From positions 5,394,001-5,458,000 of the forward strand of contig OY292277.1 of NCBI GenBank assembly GCA_958496175.1: a stretch of DNA of 64,000 nucleotides, given 5' to 3'. Each line of letters starts with the position of its first letter. Position 1 is the stretch's first letter. The translations under genes and the position numbers were made by a program. Shown here one piece after another: positions 13,601 to 25,893 of this stretch. The notes under the pieces were generated by a model. It searched no databases. It was not told the origin of the DNA and saw only the letters and a program-made list of their open reading frames with translations. Source of the DNA: Sisyra terminalis. Lineage: Eukaryota > Arthropoda > Insecta > Neuroptera > Sisyridae.

Positions 13601-16461
13601 CGACTCCATTAATAATTCCGGGATTTAATTCGAATTGTGTTTACTTAAATAATATACAATGGGCCAGCTAACCCCCAACTAAATCGAATCAGGGATGAAT
13701 AATATGATAAGGGTTGGTTTTTTTTCAAACTTATATTAAATCCAAGGTGGCTTAGATATCAAGACTGGCTTGATTTAAATCAATCAAAAATCTTTTCTTT
13801 TCACCAAAAGACTTATAAACTTCAATGTTAAATAACTTTTAAACAAGAAATTTTATTAAAAAATACCAAAATACCTTTTTTGTACAACCATCATTTTTCT
13901 ATTAAAAAATTATTGTAGATTTTTTCTATGATTTGTCGTTGATTAATTATGGAAAAAAATTGAGAAGACAAATGTATCTATTCGCTTTAGTGTGAATTAG
14001 ACCTTATTGTTACAATACCACTTTAGTGTATAAAGCTTGAAAATGGTAAAAAACGTATCCAAGTTGGCTGTTACAGTATTGATGATGCTGCTAATGATAA
14101 CAATGGCATAGTCGAGGCAATCAGTACCGAGGATTTAGTTAATTAACATACATAGTATCATTTGATCCATCCCCACGTGGTCTCCCATCACCAGGGATTC
14201 ATCCCCCAGTTACCCCATCATCACCACCAATCAACCGGATTATCAACCTAATGGTAGCCTGAAAACAAACGCGAACACTGCACCCCCTTTTCAACCCTCT
14301 TCTTCTTTCCCATCACAACAAACGCATTTATTCCACTAATTTAAAAAAAAAAACAAAACAAAACCGTCTCCTATTTTCTTACCCATTTTCCCTGTTATCT
14401 ATATTACTACAGAAAAAAAAATGAACAACGATCTGGAATTATTCCCGGATGTGGATACTCGTTTTTTTTTGCGAGGGAGTAAAAAATGTGAAAATAAATA
14501 ATAGTCATGATAAAAAAGTATAAATATTGCATGATATCCCGGTGCAAATGAGAGACAAGGGAATCAACGGCATGGTTGAGGAGCTTAGGGGGATGTGGGT
14601 AGGGGGAGATTTCAAGAGTTTATAATAAATTGTAAGGTGAAAATGTTTTAAAATGGTTTCCGTGCCACAAACAATCAAGACTGTTGTCGTTATAGTTTCG
14701 AGAACGGTTTTGATAGCCGAGGGTGGTCAGGGATGGGGATGGGATGGAAGGGTAGATTGTAGTACGCCGTCTGATAAATGTGTCATAGTATTAAAAGTTC
14801 CGGTACGGTGGCCGGAGTCCGGAACCCGTACTCGTTTCCGGCGATCGTGAGCAAGTTTACTGCACCACAACTTCTTTACAAACACAAATACACAGATATT
14901 TTACACCCCCCCCCCGTTCTATTTCTTCGACGTCGAGGCGAATCCTCAATTCTCGGGTTCTCCCCATTCTTGAAAGTTAACGTCCTTTTGTTCGTAGACG
15001 AAACTCCCGAGGCCACTTACATATATTTCCTGGCTGATAAGCCCTGCATGATCCTCGGCACCCTTCCCCCGGAAAACTTTTCCCAGCACTCAACTTTTAT
15101 TTTGCATTTTGGAATTAATTCCCAACGTATATATTCGGGAGCTTTAATAATGGTGTGATAAAATCAGCAAAGCACACGTTGATATACATGAGTAAACAAG
15201 TGTGTCGGTTTAACTGTGCAACAATACACCCCAATAATGCGATAATCAGCTCGCCCCCGGCAATGTACCGGGTGCACCACGATCTATCTATCCCGTCCTC
15301 CCGTACGGGTGGCGGCAGCAGCCTTTTGTACCGACCAGGAAATGGGCGCGGAAGCGCCACACCGTAGTCGGACGATATTATGATGACATCACATATACAA
15401 GTCCTGTGGGATTTACGGGAATTGAATGGCAAACGCGCGAGGGATTCCAACAGAGGGATAGACAGGATTTATCAACTTTTACACAAAAAGATAATGCTAT
15501 CGACTCGGACAGAAAGTCTCTGCAAGGAATAATACCTCTTTATCTGACATGTTTGTTGTGATGACATTTCCCCACATTTTCCCCACTGATGTTCCAACTG
15601 AAACGCGTATTAAAATGGATCTAGCAAGTGTAAAGCAGCAAAAAAAAAAATTGTGAAAAATCAGTTTATAAATTTGGCAAGAAAGACATTGATCCGGTGA
15701 GGGAAAATCGAGCCACAGCCCTACTTGTTTATTCTATCCTCAGATTCAAACGTTGCTTATAATTAAGAGATGATGGAAGTCTATCAAGTGCTCCATCAAT
15801 GAGTCACCCCCCCCTCGTTCATTTCCCTCAGGAATTATTTCTGGCTCTGACTGATCTCTTCCCTCGTGTAATACCCAAGTGATGTTTTCATTGCTCAGCC
15901 ACATTACCGAACGATGACGGGGCTGAAACGAGGGTAACACCTTGCGTTTAGAATTCTACAAAGCCGAAGGGAAGATTTAATTGTGAAATGAGGGTTGTCA
16001 TTTCAATCCGGGGAATTTCAAGACGGGGAAGAGCGCCGACAAGGATTCAGGAATTAAATGTATAATGAAGGAGTGCTCTCATCATACCCATAGAATTGTG
16101 TTAGTGGCGGCTTAGATTCCCGATAAATGTTGACAGGAACCGGGAATACGATGATTATCGGGAATAAGGGATGAAATATGTATGAGAAAGATATCATTGC
16201 GAACGTGCACCATATATATCTATAGACTGGATTCTGCGAATGTACGAGTAATTTAATCAAACGCTTTGACGATTTAAAAAAAAATATATTATCAAAGTGG
16301 TGAAAACTGAAAATAGGGAGGAAATTAAACGATGAGAAATCGAATGGCGGAAAAAATTTAAAAATATTTTTTTTTGGGAAAACCAATTTTAAATTTCCGG
16401 AGGAAATTACATGGGGGAAGTTTTTTTTTTGGGGGGGGGATAAATTAAAGGGGTTGCTTAC

Positions 16462-16506
16462 CTGTTTGTGCATTTCGACGTTAAGTCCATATGACATTTC
16501 GTAGTA
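16462..16506 (-). CDS. gro: groucho exon: 15-residue part of the Q domain
   Basis: This 45-nt phase-0 exon reads YYEMSYGLNVEMHKQ. It is bounded by a strong acceptor (polypyrimidine tract, TTTCAG) and a GTAAGC donor. The peptide is the well-known Groucho/TLE segment that follows ...QRHYVM in the N-terminal glutamine-rich (Q) domain, which forms the coiled-coil tetramer and binds partners such as Tcf/Lef. The preceding exon at 20720-20783 ends in phase 0 with HYVM, exactly as the family requires. An open frame extends about 400 nt past the donor, but its translation is AT-biased noise and should not be read as protein. Confidence 0.97.
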
Positions 16507-16611
16507 CTGAAACAGAGAAAAAAAATCAATTAGATCAAATATCAATCGTGAAAATTGAGCTTTCAAAACACGACAAAGCTTTTATCAAATAATTAAAAAA
16601 ACCACCCTCCA

Positions 16612-16631
16612 ACACACACACACACACACAC
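16612..16631. repeat. (CA)n microsatellite
   Basis: About ten CA dinucleotides in groucho intronic DNA. Confidence 0.85.
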
Positions 16632-18499
16632 CGATATGATTACGAAAGTTGGCTTTGAACGTAATTATTAATCGATTCATGAATAAAAAGGTGCGAGTCG
16701 GAAAAATTTCATCCCTTAATCAAATTCTTTCAAAATAACCAAATAAAACCGACTAATTCATCCCCTATATTTCCTTTTCGAGCCAATACGTACAAAAAAA
16801 AAATCGTTATAATCATCAAATCGAGAGTTCATGTATGATCCCATGGGATTTTTTTGCGCCAAACTAAAAAAAAAAGCAAAAAAAGCCGGGAACGAGTCTC
16901 GGATTGCATCCCCAAGTGGGCGATTTCATTTTTTTTTTCGCAATGCACAAAAAGAGATGGATATGTACGAGCTGAAATTATCCTGGCTTCCATCCCTTGC
17001 TTTGAAAGCACTTGGGGGGTGAGTGGGTGATCCAGGGGGTGAGGTGATGGTCCCGGTACGCCTCGTCGCGTCTCACAAATAAAACAAAAACCAAATTAAC
17101 GAGTGGCCGTAGTAACCGTAGCGCTCGTAGCACCCGCGTAATAGTCGCTTATCGGATATACAGCGTAAGGGTTGCACAGGAAAGGGGCGAAAAGGGCACG
17201 GGAACGACAAGGGGATGACGTTTTATAATATCAGTCTGTGCATATGGCATTAGTGCTCTCATGCAACACTGTTAAAATGTTAAAAAAAAAAAAACGGAAA
17301 AGAAAAACGTAAAAAAAAACCTAACTAACAAGAGGGATGAAAATGACATGAATTAAAAAAAAAAATAATAAAAATTTCATACCGAAAAAGAAAAATTAAA
17401 AAAGGGTAGCATTTTTCAGACAAAAAAGGTCTAAAACATTCAATTAAAAACAGCCACCCCTGAATTTTATCCACTCACTTTTTTTTCCTCTAATTATACT
17501 AAACGAAACACGATTTCACCCCTAATTATCAGTTATTATTATTTTTTTTCCTCTCCAATTTTGATCCCTCTCCCAACCAAACACGCCGAAGTTAAATCGA
17601 ATGAAATAAATGATTTAAAGCGCACAGTATTAAAGTATTTGGGGGTTGTTATTTTTCTTTAGATTAAATGTGCAATTATTTAAGGGTTGAATTTTTTTTT
17701 ATTTCCTTTTCGTCGATCCAATGGAACGGGTACGAAAACGGAAAAGAAAGCGGGGTTGAAAAGTGAAAATGTGCAAGATAGATGTTTATTGTGGGCAATT
17801 GTATGGGGGTTTGTTCGGGTAAATAGAAAGCAGCGGGGGGTTCGATTAAGAGGGTGGATTTCGTGTAACATGCGACGTGTCGTTTGCACCGACATTTGTT
17901 AAAAACCTGAACAGATAACATCTGAATTTAAATACACCCCCGTTGGAGCTTTTTGGCCTCCTCAACTTGGAGTACGTATTTCAACCCTTATTGCTCTAAA
18001 AAAAAGTATTTTTTTTTTAGTTCAGTGGATAAAGATGCACCCTTTTATCCTTATATCATATGTCACCATTTATTTGACTTTTACACGGTGAAAAGCACCG
18101 CTTTTGCCTCGTAAGCCTATTACAAAATCGACCGACAGAAAGACAGACCTTGTATCGGTAATGGTTCGTCCACGTTTGCAAGTCCGTCCGTCTGTCTGTT
18201 TGGTCTTTCGGTTCGTTTGGCCACGGGTCAACGATGAACATTTACGTGAATGAAATTAAAAGTGAACAAATCGCTGCCATTTTACGTGCAAAACATTTAT
18301 CACTAGCTAATTTTCGGTCGCCATTGTGAACAAAGGAACTATCAATTAATCGCGTTCACTTGTTTTCAAAAGCTTTTGCCCAAAAATAAACGAGCTCGAA
18401 ACGAGAGCTTTTGGAAAAAATGAATGGTGGAGATTTTTACGAGAGGACTCTTGAAACATTGTTGAATTTTTTCATGAAAAAGGAATTAGATATGTGCAA

Positions 18500-18905
18500 A
18501 AGAGGTGGACATAGGAAGTTAATGACTCCCTCCCCATGCAGGAAGAATCCTGACAATTTAAATCCCAGAAAAATAAATAGGTTTTCGAAGAATTTCAAAA
18601 GCTTCTATTTATGTAAAAAAATTTCCAGAGATACTTTATAAATTTTTGGGTTCAAATTATTTTGCCTTATCACCCCCCCCCTCAAATCCAATCCATTAAA
18701 TCTCTGGAAGAGGTGGAAATAGGAAGTTAATGACTCCCTCCCCATGCAGGAAGAATCCTGACAATTTAAATCCCAGAAAAATAAATAGGTTTTCGAAGAA
18801 TTTCAAAAGCTTTTATTTATGTAAAAGTTTTTCCAGAGATGCTTTATTAATTTTTGAGTTCAAATTATTTTGCTTATCACTCCCCCCCAAATCCAATCCA
18901 TTAAA
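18500..18905. repeat. two-copy tandem duplication, period about 208 bp
   Basis: GAAGTTAATGACTCCCTCCC and GGTTTTCGAAGAATTTCAAA recur about 208 bp apart. The copies differ by a few substitutions. The similar open frames in the two copies reflect the repeat and not a gene. Confidence 0.88.
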
Positions 18906-19470
18906 TCTCCGGCCCATAGTCTTGGTGATGATCATACAACTTCTAATCAAATTACATCCTCTTTTTGATAAAAACAGAAAAGAAGCTCGAAATTTTGATT
19001 TTGAATGGATATTTCTAAGTTTTAAGCTCTGAAAAAAGCTCAGAATTATAGCCCGATTGGTAAGAAGCATAAAATTTTATCACATCTTCTTCCCTTTTTC
19101 TTTGGTCTTTCCAATTCTTAATCAGAAAATTCGATTTTTGGTATTTATTTTGGAGTACAAATTGTTTTTCCTCATTATCCCCCCCCCCATAAATTCAGTC
19201 CCTTAAATCTCTAGCCCAAAGTCTTGGTGATGATCATACATCTTCTAATCAAATTACATCCTCTTTTTGATAAAAACAGAAAAGAAGCTCGAAATTTTGA
19301 TTTTGAATGGATATTTCTAAGTTTTAAGCTCTGAAAAAGCTCTGAATTATAGCACGATTGGTAACAAGTATAACATTTTAATTCTTCTTATTCCTTTTTT
19401 CTTTGGTCTATCCAATTTTTAATGAGTAAATTCGATTTTTTTTCTTAGACATTCCATAAATAATATGTTC
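18905..19470. repeat. two-copy tandem duplication, period about 306 bp
   Basis: AGTCTTGGTGATGATCATAC occurs at about 18917 and 19222. It is followed in both by TTCTAATCAAATTACATCCT and GAAGCTCGAAATTTTGATTT. It directly abuts the 208-bp pair and shares the segment with a C-run then AAATCCAATCC-like text, so the four blocks look like one compound array. Confidence 0.85.
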
Positions 19471-20719
19471 AAAAACAACAAAAAGTCAAAATCGTTTTCG
19501 GGCTTTTCTGACGATCGTTAACGCTCTCGCTTCGATTCATTTCCCACAATTAGACATATTTATTATTTATTTGTATAATGACGTGAACATAATAATTAGA
19601 GGCCAGCCGGTGTTGAAGGTATTAATTATTACAAGTCCGACTTCAAATGGATTTCGGGGGAAAAAAACGAGAAAAGCCATACGTATAGGCTGCGATTGGT
19701 GTAAGAGAGGGACAGCCACGTTTCGAATTAAGATCTTAATCTCACACATTAATAAAAAAAGAGGCAGATCGACCAGATAATAAGGCCTGAGGATGAGGAA
19801 AGACAACAAAAAAAAAAAAGGCCATACATAAAAGATTTTTTTTTGGAATATTTAAATTTGGAATTTGACATGTGTGAATATGAATTTTACCAAAAATTTT
19901 GGGAAAAATAAAAAAATTTATAAAGCTAATTTATATTCGTTAACTTTCTAGAAGTTTCAAAAATTTGAAGCTTTAACTGAATAATCAGGAGGACTTGAAC
20001 TAAAAACGATTTTTTTAAAGTACAAAAAATCGATTTAAATATCGATTTAAATCGATTTTCTCAACAAAATTTGTAGTTTGATTTTAGTAAGAGATTACCG
20101 AAAGTGCAACAATGCTAACAATGAAATTTTTGGACAAAGACTACAGCCACAATAAGTACACTAATAGGCATCAAATCAACAAAAATTGCATAGAGAAAAG
20201 CGGCTTGTTTGCTGCTAAAACAATGACCACTTCAAAGGTCATTTCCCTAATCTCTCTGCATGCACACTTGAGCGGCAAAAATTGCAAAGATTATCCCTAT
20301 TATTGTATTTCGGTGCAATTATATGATTATTAATTCAATATATTATAATGTGTTCATTAAAATTAGATATGATCTAAATTGCAATTATTTATAAATGATT
20401 TGTATTAGTGCCGGTGAAACGGGCGAGCTTTCGAAACGGTTTTCATCCCCGTTTTCATCCCCCCACGCCTCGCCGCACCTCGTCCGACTGCTAGCCCCCG
20501 TATTAAGTAAATTCAAACTAATATTTAGAGAACGTAACATATCGGTTAATTACACAGTAATTAATAAATCAGTTGTGTCTATAGATGTAATTATAAATGG
20601 GAAAATATTGCAGCTCCGATCGCTTTTCCTAAATTTGAATTATTCAAAACGCGACAAAGAGCACTGTACTCAATTTATTTCACTACTGATGGTTTAATAA
20701 ATTAAAAAGAAATGCTTAC

Positions 20720-20783
20720 CATTACGTAGTGTCGTTGAATTTCGATTTTTTCACTTGCTAATTTTTCACATTCGAGTTTTAAA
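20720..20783 (-). CDS. gro: groucho exon: LKLECEKLASEK part of the Q domain
   Basis: A 64-nt exon with acceptor TTTTTTTCCAG and donor GTAAGC. Its first T completes an Asn codon begun by the upstream exon (AA|T). It then reads LKLECEKLASEKIEIQRHYV and a final Met in phase 0. This is the coiled-coil heart of the Groucho/TLE Q domain. From memory of the family, the usual sequence is ...ASEKTEMQRHYVM, so this copy has Ile at two positions normally Thr and Met. That may be lineage divergence or a diverged paralog. Splice phases fit both neighbouring exons. Confidence 0.97.
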
Positions 20784-22381
20784 CTGGAAAAAAAAGGAGA
20801 ACATTTTTCGATTAATTTGTCATTTTTTTGTGGTAATTGCCGGTATTAAGGTCTATCGAATGATTTGGGGTTCTAGAATCATCGACTTAAAAGAAAAATA
20901 TCGAAAAATTTGTTAAATTTATTCATAGTTTCCCCAACTTTAATTTTTCGACCTTCCAAAACTATACGTTTTGTTTAGATGTTATAGGGGATGTTGCAGT
21001 TTTAAAATGGGGTTGTTATGGATTGTTGTAATCTTAAGAAAATCATCCTCAAAAATTTCTTGCTCAAATTATGAATATAACGATAAATCTTATAAAGAAT
21101 TAGTATGAAAATTTAACAATAGTTAAATGGTATAAAAAAATTATCCTCTTACTGATTAGCCAAGAAAATTCCAAAATTTTCTTTTGCCAATCGATGAAAA
21201 ATCGTTCGTAGAGGATTGTGAAAGAATTCGTTTCGTTTGTGACAAAAATATTTTAGTTTTAGTTAATTAATTACGAAAAATTAATTATTTAGTCATTGAT
21301 GTAGTAAGATGTTAAAAAAATATTTTTTTTAAGGACATATAAAAGCAAAAATGAGGGAAAACCTAGAAAAATATTTTATAATAATAAATCAATAAGGAAA
21401 ATCGATAATTTATTTCTCTCTCCAGCAAAATTTTATGAATCATATATCAACAAATAAGGCCTAAGAACAAACATACAAAAGGTCTATTGAGGATTGTCTT
21501 TAAAAGGGATTTGGACCACTTTCAAAATAAACAATTCAACCATTCTATTGTAATTATGCTAGATAGTAATCCTAGAGTATTACTTATGCCGGTAGAATGG
21601 CAGAATAATGCAGAATTCCGGTAGAATAAAGACAATATTAACACCATTTTAATAAACAAGTTTTTATCGTTTGTGAAAATCAACTTTTTGCACTTTAAAA
21701 TCTTAAAAGCCCGTAATGGGTTATATCAATGGTTTGAAGTGGGAAAAGTTAATTTTCACAAACGATGATAATTATGTGTTAAAAGGGTGTTTAATGGGTG
21801 CTTTGGAAAATTTTTTGAAAATGCATTTTCTTCTACAATTTTTAATTGGGGGCGGGGATTTTAATTAGTTTCCTTATTGTTTTATTATTGAAAAATTTTT
21901 TTTTGAAAATTTCCTGAATTTCTTCTTATATGTCGTTAAGAACCCAATTTTTTCAACATCTTCCTGTATAAAGAATTAAATAGTTCCTTTTTGGTGATTA
22001 ATTAATAACAACTTAAATTTTTTTCGCATAAAAAAAACGAATTCTTTCACAAACCTCAACGAATAATTTCCCATCGGTTTGCAAAAGAAAATTTGTGGAA
22101 AAATCAAACTTTAAACTTTTGTTGTTCAATCAGTATAGGATACAAACTTTTGTTGTCATTTTTGGACAAAATTTTCAATCTGGATGACTAAAATTTTGCC
22201 TTTGTATTCCGCAATCATGCACTTATCAATTGCAAAAAAAAATTTTCCTATACTTTTTATGATTTCTTCAAAAAGAGAAAAAAGGAAAGCATCCCCTAAA
22301 AATCCATCAAATCGACGCCTTCGTCTAGATTCCTTAATACCAACAATACTTATCAGATTATTTTTTTTTTTTGCCACTTAC
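20784..22381 (-). other. gro: groucho intron between the QAQYH and LKLECEK exons
   Basis: A 1.6-kb AT-rich intron with donor GTAAGT and acceptor TTTCCAG. I see only low-complexity AT-rich sequence, with a loose inverted similarity between about 21660-21690 and 21735-21770 around TTTTCACAAACGAT-like text. No gene or RNA is recognisable. Confidence 0.85.
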
Positions 22382-22479
22382 TTATGATATTGTGCCTGTA
22401 GAAAGTTAAACTCTTCCTTGATTCGATCACAGGATTCGCTCACCGTGAACTTAAAGGGTTGGCCAGGCTGAGGTGGGCC
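22382..22479 (-). CDS. gro: groucho exon: start of the Q domain
   Basis: A 98-nt exon: acceptor TTTTTTCAG, then 32 full codons plus AA, then donor GTAAGT. It begins [13 protein letters not shown], continues [13 protein letters not shown] and ends LQAQYH. This matches the conserved N-terminal Groucho/TLE segment just after the short MYPSP-type first exon. It has no in-frame Met, so a separate upstream exon must supply the start. A search for ATGTAYCC-type starts on the minus strand gave nothing convincing up to 64 kb. The [17 protein letters not shown] wording fits what I remember of non-dipteran insect Groucho better than the Drosophila version; that is inference. Confidence 0.96.
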
Positions 22480-25400
22480 CTGAAAAAACAATGCAAATTA
22501 CAACACCGAAAAAAACAAACAAAAGTATACAAAAACCAAAAAAAAAAAAACAATTCGACTTGAATCACCCCAACCCCACGTATCATCCCTCCATCCCACC
22601 CTTCAAAATTCAGGTATCGTAAACAAAACACATGTATGCACACATTAATTACGTCCTGTCATGACACAAAAGCCCATTAGGCTCTCAATTTCATAGAAAA
22701 AAATTGCCCCCCCCCATCCAATTTTTCTATACCCCCACCAACACCCACCCTCTCGCCCCATAGCAGCTATAGTACCTCATTTTCCCAAAACGAGCAAAAT
22801 AACATTCATTTATCACAGACAATTTATTGTTGATAAATTTATATTCCTGAGGCTATTTAAATGTAAAACTAACCAAAAATTTACACACAAAAATTACAAC
22901 CCCCCGCATTTCTCACCCTACCCAAACCACTAGTTCTATCAGTTCAACTCGATTTCATCATCAATTTGTTTTGTTTCAATATCAAAAATCGGCAATATTT
23001 TACATGGGACATTCGCTGGATATGGAAATCTCATTATAGAAAATATACAAAATTATAAAATTCGTTTTGTTGTGAGATTTTTGAATAATTTAAGGGTTGT
23101 TCTGTATGAATGTCCTTCGATTTGATATTAGAAAATGTCAAATCAATAATTGCTGGTATGAATAATCAAGCAAGGGCTACTTATTTGCTGGACAAAGAGA
23201 GATGGGAATCGTAATTAAGTTTTAAAAACGTTTTTATCGATTTTATTGATTGTTGCCACTATAATTAGCAATAAAATATTGAAGAACATTCCTCTAAATT
23301 TTTGTGTAGAGGAAATAAAAATCACTTGAATAAATTGGTTTTTAGAACTTTAAAATTGAAATTCCTTGCAGTAGCGTATAATTACCAATTATTTTTCATT
23401 CTATGATTCCCATCTCTTATTATTCAATGCTACAGAGTATTGAGGAGAATTTATTCGGAAAATTTCAAGTAGAAAATAACGAAAATAATAGCAAAGGAAA
23501 CAATTAATATTTGGCACTAAAATAAACTCTTTATTAATATTAATTGACAAAGAATTAATACGAGTTCAAACAGGTAACTTATCCACCTGTTTTCATTAAT
23601 ATTCGTATACCTAAATATAGTAGTACACGTAAATTTTCATCCAAAAATTTTTCAATAATTTATAAAAAATATTTCAACATGATTTTCAATATATTTTTTT
23701 CATACCTTGTAATACATAGAAATTCATTGATTGATTTGGTTTTTAACCAAAAGCCTTAAAAAAAAGCCTTAATTTCTAAAGAACAAACAATAATTCTAGA
23801 CAAAACAAAACAAAGACAAAACAGAACATTTTTAATATACCATTCAAAATCAATTTTTTTTTTGATATACTTATTTTTAAAGTACAAATACAAATAATGT
23901 TCTGTTTTTCTCAGTCTTGATTTCTTAGACTTATACGGAAAAAAACAATAACAATAAAAATAAAGAGACTATACATTTACCTATGAAATTTTCTAATATT
24001 CTGCTACAAATATTTCTCAAGAAAAACATCAACATTAAAAATATATTTCCACTTTCAAATGAAAATATTTTCACCACGCAAATGATTCGTTTGTCGAATC
24101 AGCAAATCCAAAAGACATAATTTTTCTAGGACTTTGTTTTCCAAGGAAGACCAAATTTTATCGGGAAAATATTTTCATTTTCACAGTAAAATATTTGAGA
24201 TCAAATCGATTAACGTTAAGCTTAATTACTATTCATAAGATATACCATTTAAATATATATATATATTTATTTTAAAGATTTTACGTTGCATTTTCACTTG
24301 AATTCATCTTCAACTTATATTTCTACCAAAAGGGATTACAAATGCACTTAAATGCATACAAAATATCAAGACTTATCTTGCATTACATTCAGATGAAAAT
24401 GCAGCTTCATATAATAAAATTTATAGATCTACTAAAAAAATATTGCAAAAATCCGGACAATTGATCGTTTTGATTACATTTCCTGATGAAAATATTAAAA
24501 AAAAAGCGTCAATTGCCATTTTTGGAAGATATATTATCGTTGATCCAATGAAATAGTGCATTTTCAATTTTCATTAACTTTCATGGGTGCAATAAAAAAT
24601 AATATTACTTAAATATCTATTGGATATTTATTAGGAATGATTGCACTGTATTATTCAAAAATAACTTCCCCTAAGCTTTCGACAAGAGTAAAGTACGGAA
24701 GATAGGAGAAGTAAAAAAAAAAACCTTTATAAAATTTACATAAAGACAAAATTAAAATCCACAAATAATATTTATTAATAACAATACGTAGTACTAAAAA
24801 TGTAAATAGAATTAAAGTAAATCACAAATAATTTTTAGAATTAAAATGCACAGTTTAGCCTAACAATAAATTTTAAATTTAACACATATTTGGATAAATA
24901 AGACGTAAAGCTTATACACCTAAATTTATATATATATATATCCATCAGATGGCGATGCATCCCTCTGGAGAAAAAAATTTAAGTTATCTTTAAGTTTCAA
25001 CATAGCACAGTCTATCGACTTAAAGTGGAACAAATCTACCCCAAAATATGTTTGTCCTCTATAACTTATGCTATACATAAAACTATAATCCAAATTTTTA
25101 ATTGCAAGACCCTGTATTATATTAAGAATGAACATAGAGAGTGCTAAATGATCATTTATCAACCACAAAAATCAAATTTTTCAATTGTAAAAAAATCTAT
25201 TTTTCTTAGATGTTAGATGTAGAAACAAATGAATATCGCACTTAATAAAATGTTATTAAACAATAACCAATCTATTGTTCAGGTAGTTTTCCTAGGCACT
25301 TAACTGAAAGTCTAGCCATTTAGTTAAATGGCAACTATTAAATCCGATTATTTCAAAATAATTTCTCCCCGATAGAAAAACAACTTTAAATTAATTTATA

Positions 25401-25572
25401 CTGTACAGATTATAAAATTTGGCTTTGGTTTAGTAGCACGAGATCGATAAGTGTGGATGACCAATTTTTTTTTTTTAAAAAAAAAATAATGTAAAATTCC
25501 CTTAAATTTAGATTTGCTTATATAAAACCAAAACCATTCATCACGAATAATATTTCCTATAAAAAATTACAC
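22480..25572 (-). other. groucho intron 1 or spacer; no gene seen
   Basis: AT-rich sequence between the groucho exon and the stop codon of the next minus-strand gene. It holds a short GC-richer patch (22540-22930, C runs), then strongly AT-rich DNA with a TATATA run near 24250. No groucho first exon was found. A canonical AATAAA on the minus strand lies at 24771-24776, about 800 bp beyond the neighbour's stop; it is a possible but unproven polyadenylation signal. Confidence 0.6.
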
Positions 25573-25893
25573 TCAAAATCTCGGATGCTTGCAAATTCCG
25601 GGACAAAAAGAGCAGCTTGATGTGCTGTGGGGAAAATTTGCACCACTAGTCGTTGGAAAATTCCCAATGTTTGCATTATTTCGGACCTCAATTGGCGGTG
25701 GTGGTTCGGGAAGGTTTATTTTCTTTTCCTTTCGAGGCCGACCCCTTGGTCGGGTGGTTGTAGCCCTTGTAGTTCGACCTCTGCCTCTGCCACGGGTTGA
25801 CGTCGAAGGTTCGTCAGGTCTTGCAGTAAACATACGATAGGGTACCGTGACCCCGGATGGTTTTTCCCATTGAAACGGTGGCACTTTGAATTT
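25573..25893 (-). CDS. last exon of the SANT-like gene: AT-hook and C-terminus
   Basis: A 321-nt exon, 106 residues plus TGA. The acceptor is TTTTTGAAG and phase 0 joins the Gln ending the previous exon. It begins KFKVPPFQWEKPSG, then has a TRGRGRGRTTR tract and RPRGRPRK, a canonical AT-hook core (GRP flanked by Arg/Lys) that binds the minor groove of AT-rich DNA. The Pro tract LPEPPPP follows. The end (SCSFCPGICKHPRF) has three Cys within nine residues plus a nearby His, but no recognisable zinc-finger spacing. An open frame reads a few codons upstream of the acceptor without an ATG, so this cannot be a separate gene. Confidence 0.9.
   Translation of the reverse strand, partial: KFKVPPFQWEKPSGVTVPYRMFTARPDEPSTSTRGRGRGRTTRATTTRPRGRPRKEKKINLPEPPPPIEVRNNANIGNFPTTSGANFPHSTSSCSFCPGICKHPRF

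Larger units (their letters stand above)
1..16461 (-). other. gro: groucho intron downstream of the 45-nt exon (partial, over 16.4 kb)
   Basis: This stretch begins at the GTAAGC donor that ends the 16462-16506 exon and runs off the left edge. I searched the minus strand for the next Q-domain exon (the usual continuation is an EIAKRLN-like segment) and found none, so that exon should lie left of position 1. The interval holds a Helitron, three short tandem duplications and long unique stretches, notably 2.7-4.1, 5.2-7.2 and 8-17 kb, that are more GC-rich than the repeats. Many open frames of 60-125 codons occur there, but none has a recognisable domain, consistent splice sites or plausible protein composition. 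I see no tRNA or known microRNA. The gene assignment of the intron is solid; the absence of other genes is a judgement by eye. Confidence 0.75.
16507..20719 (-). other. gro: groucho intron between the HYVM and YYEMSY exons
   Basis: A 4.2-kb intron from GTAAGC at its 5' end to TTTCAG at its 3' end. It contains a CA microsatellite, two tandem duplications (18.5-19.5 kb), several GGGWTGA sites, and a short imperfect GACA/GTCC-rich inverted region at about 18128-18200. No independent gene is recognisable. Confidence 0.85.
2937..22589. promoter_or_regulatory. field of GGGWTGA / TCAWCCC heptamers in groucho introns
   Basis: By eye I find about 23 GGGATGA or TCATCCC sites here, for example at 2937, 2957, 3162, 5743, 6313, 6474, 6598, 7001, 7124, 7205, 8054, 8842, 9162, 13395, 13692, 14209, 16168, 16709, 16758, 17334, 20443, 20455 and 22583. 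There are about 18 GGGTTGA or TCAACCC sites, for example at 3751, 5468, 5817, 6017, 6677, 7018, 7918, 8242, 8515, 9021, 10211, 10222, 13297, 14291, 17684 and 17981. A composition-based estimate for both motifs over about 20 kb is roughly three. The sites sit in otherwise unrelated unique sequence, so they are not copies of one repeat. A protein-binding role is inference only. Confidence 0.4.

Noticed and set aside
14778..15450. Plus and minus frames of 110-126 codons
   Set aside because: Overlapping frames of both strands with no recognisable family and no intron-exon signals; left as groucho intron.
16054..16461. Open frame continuing downstream of the groucho 45-nt exon on the minus strand
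   Set aside because: It runs straight through a consensus GTAAGC donor into Phe/Lys-rich intron text; only the 45-nt exon is Groucho.
18120..18205. GACAGACA / GTCCGTCTGTCTG inverted text as a structural RNA
   Set aside because: Pairing is imperfect and explained by decayed tetranucleotide repeats.
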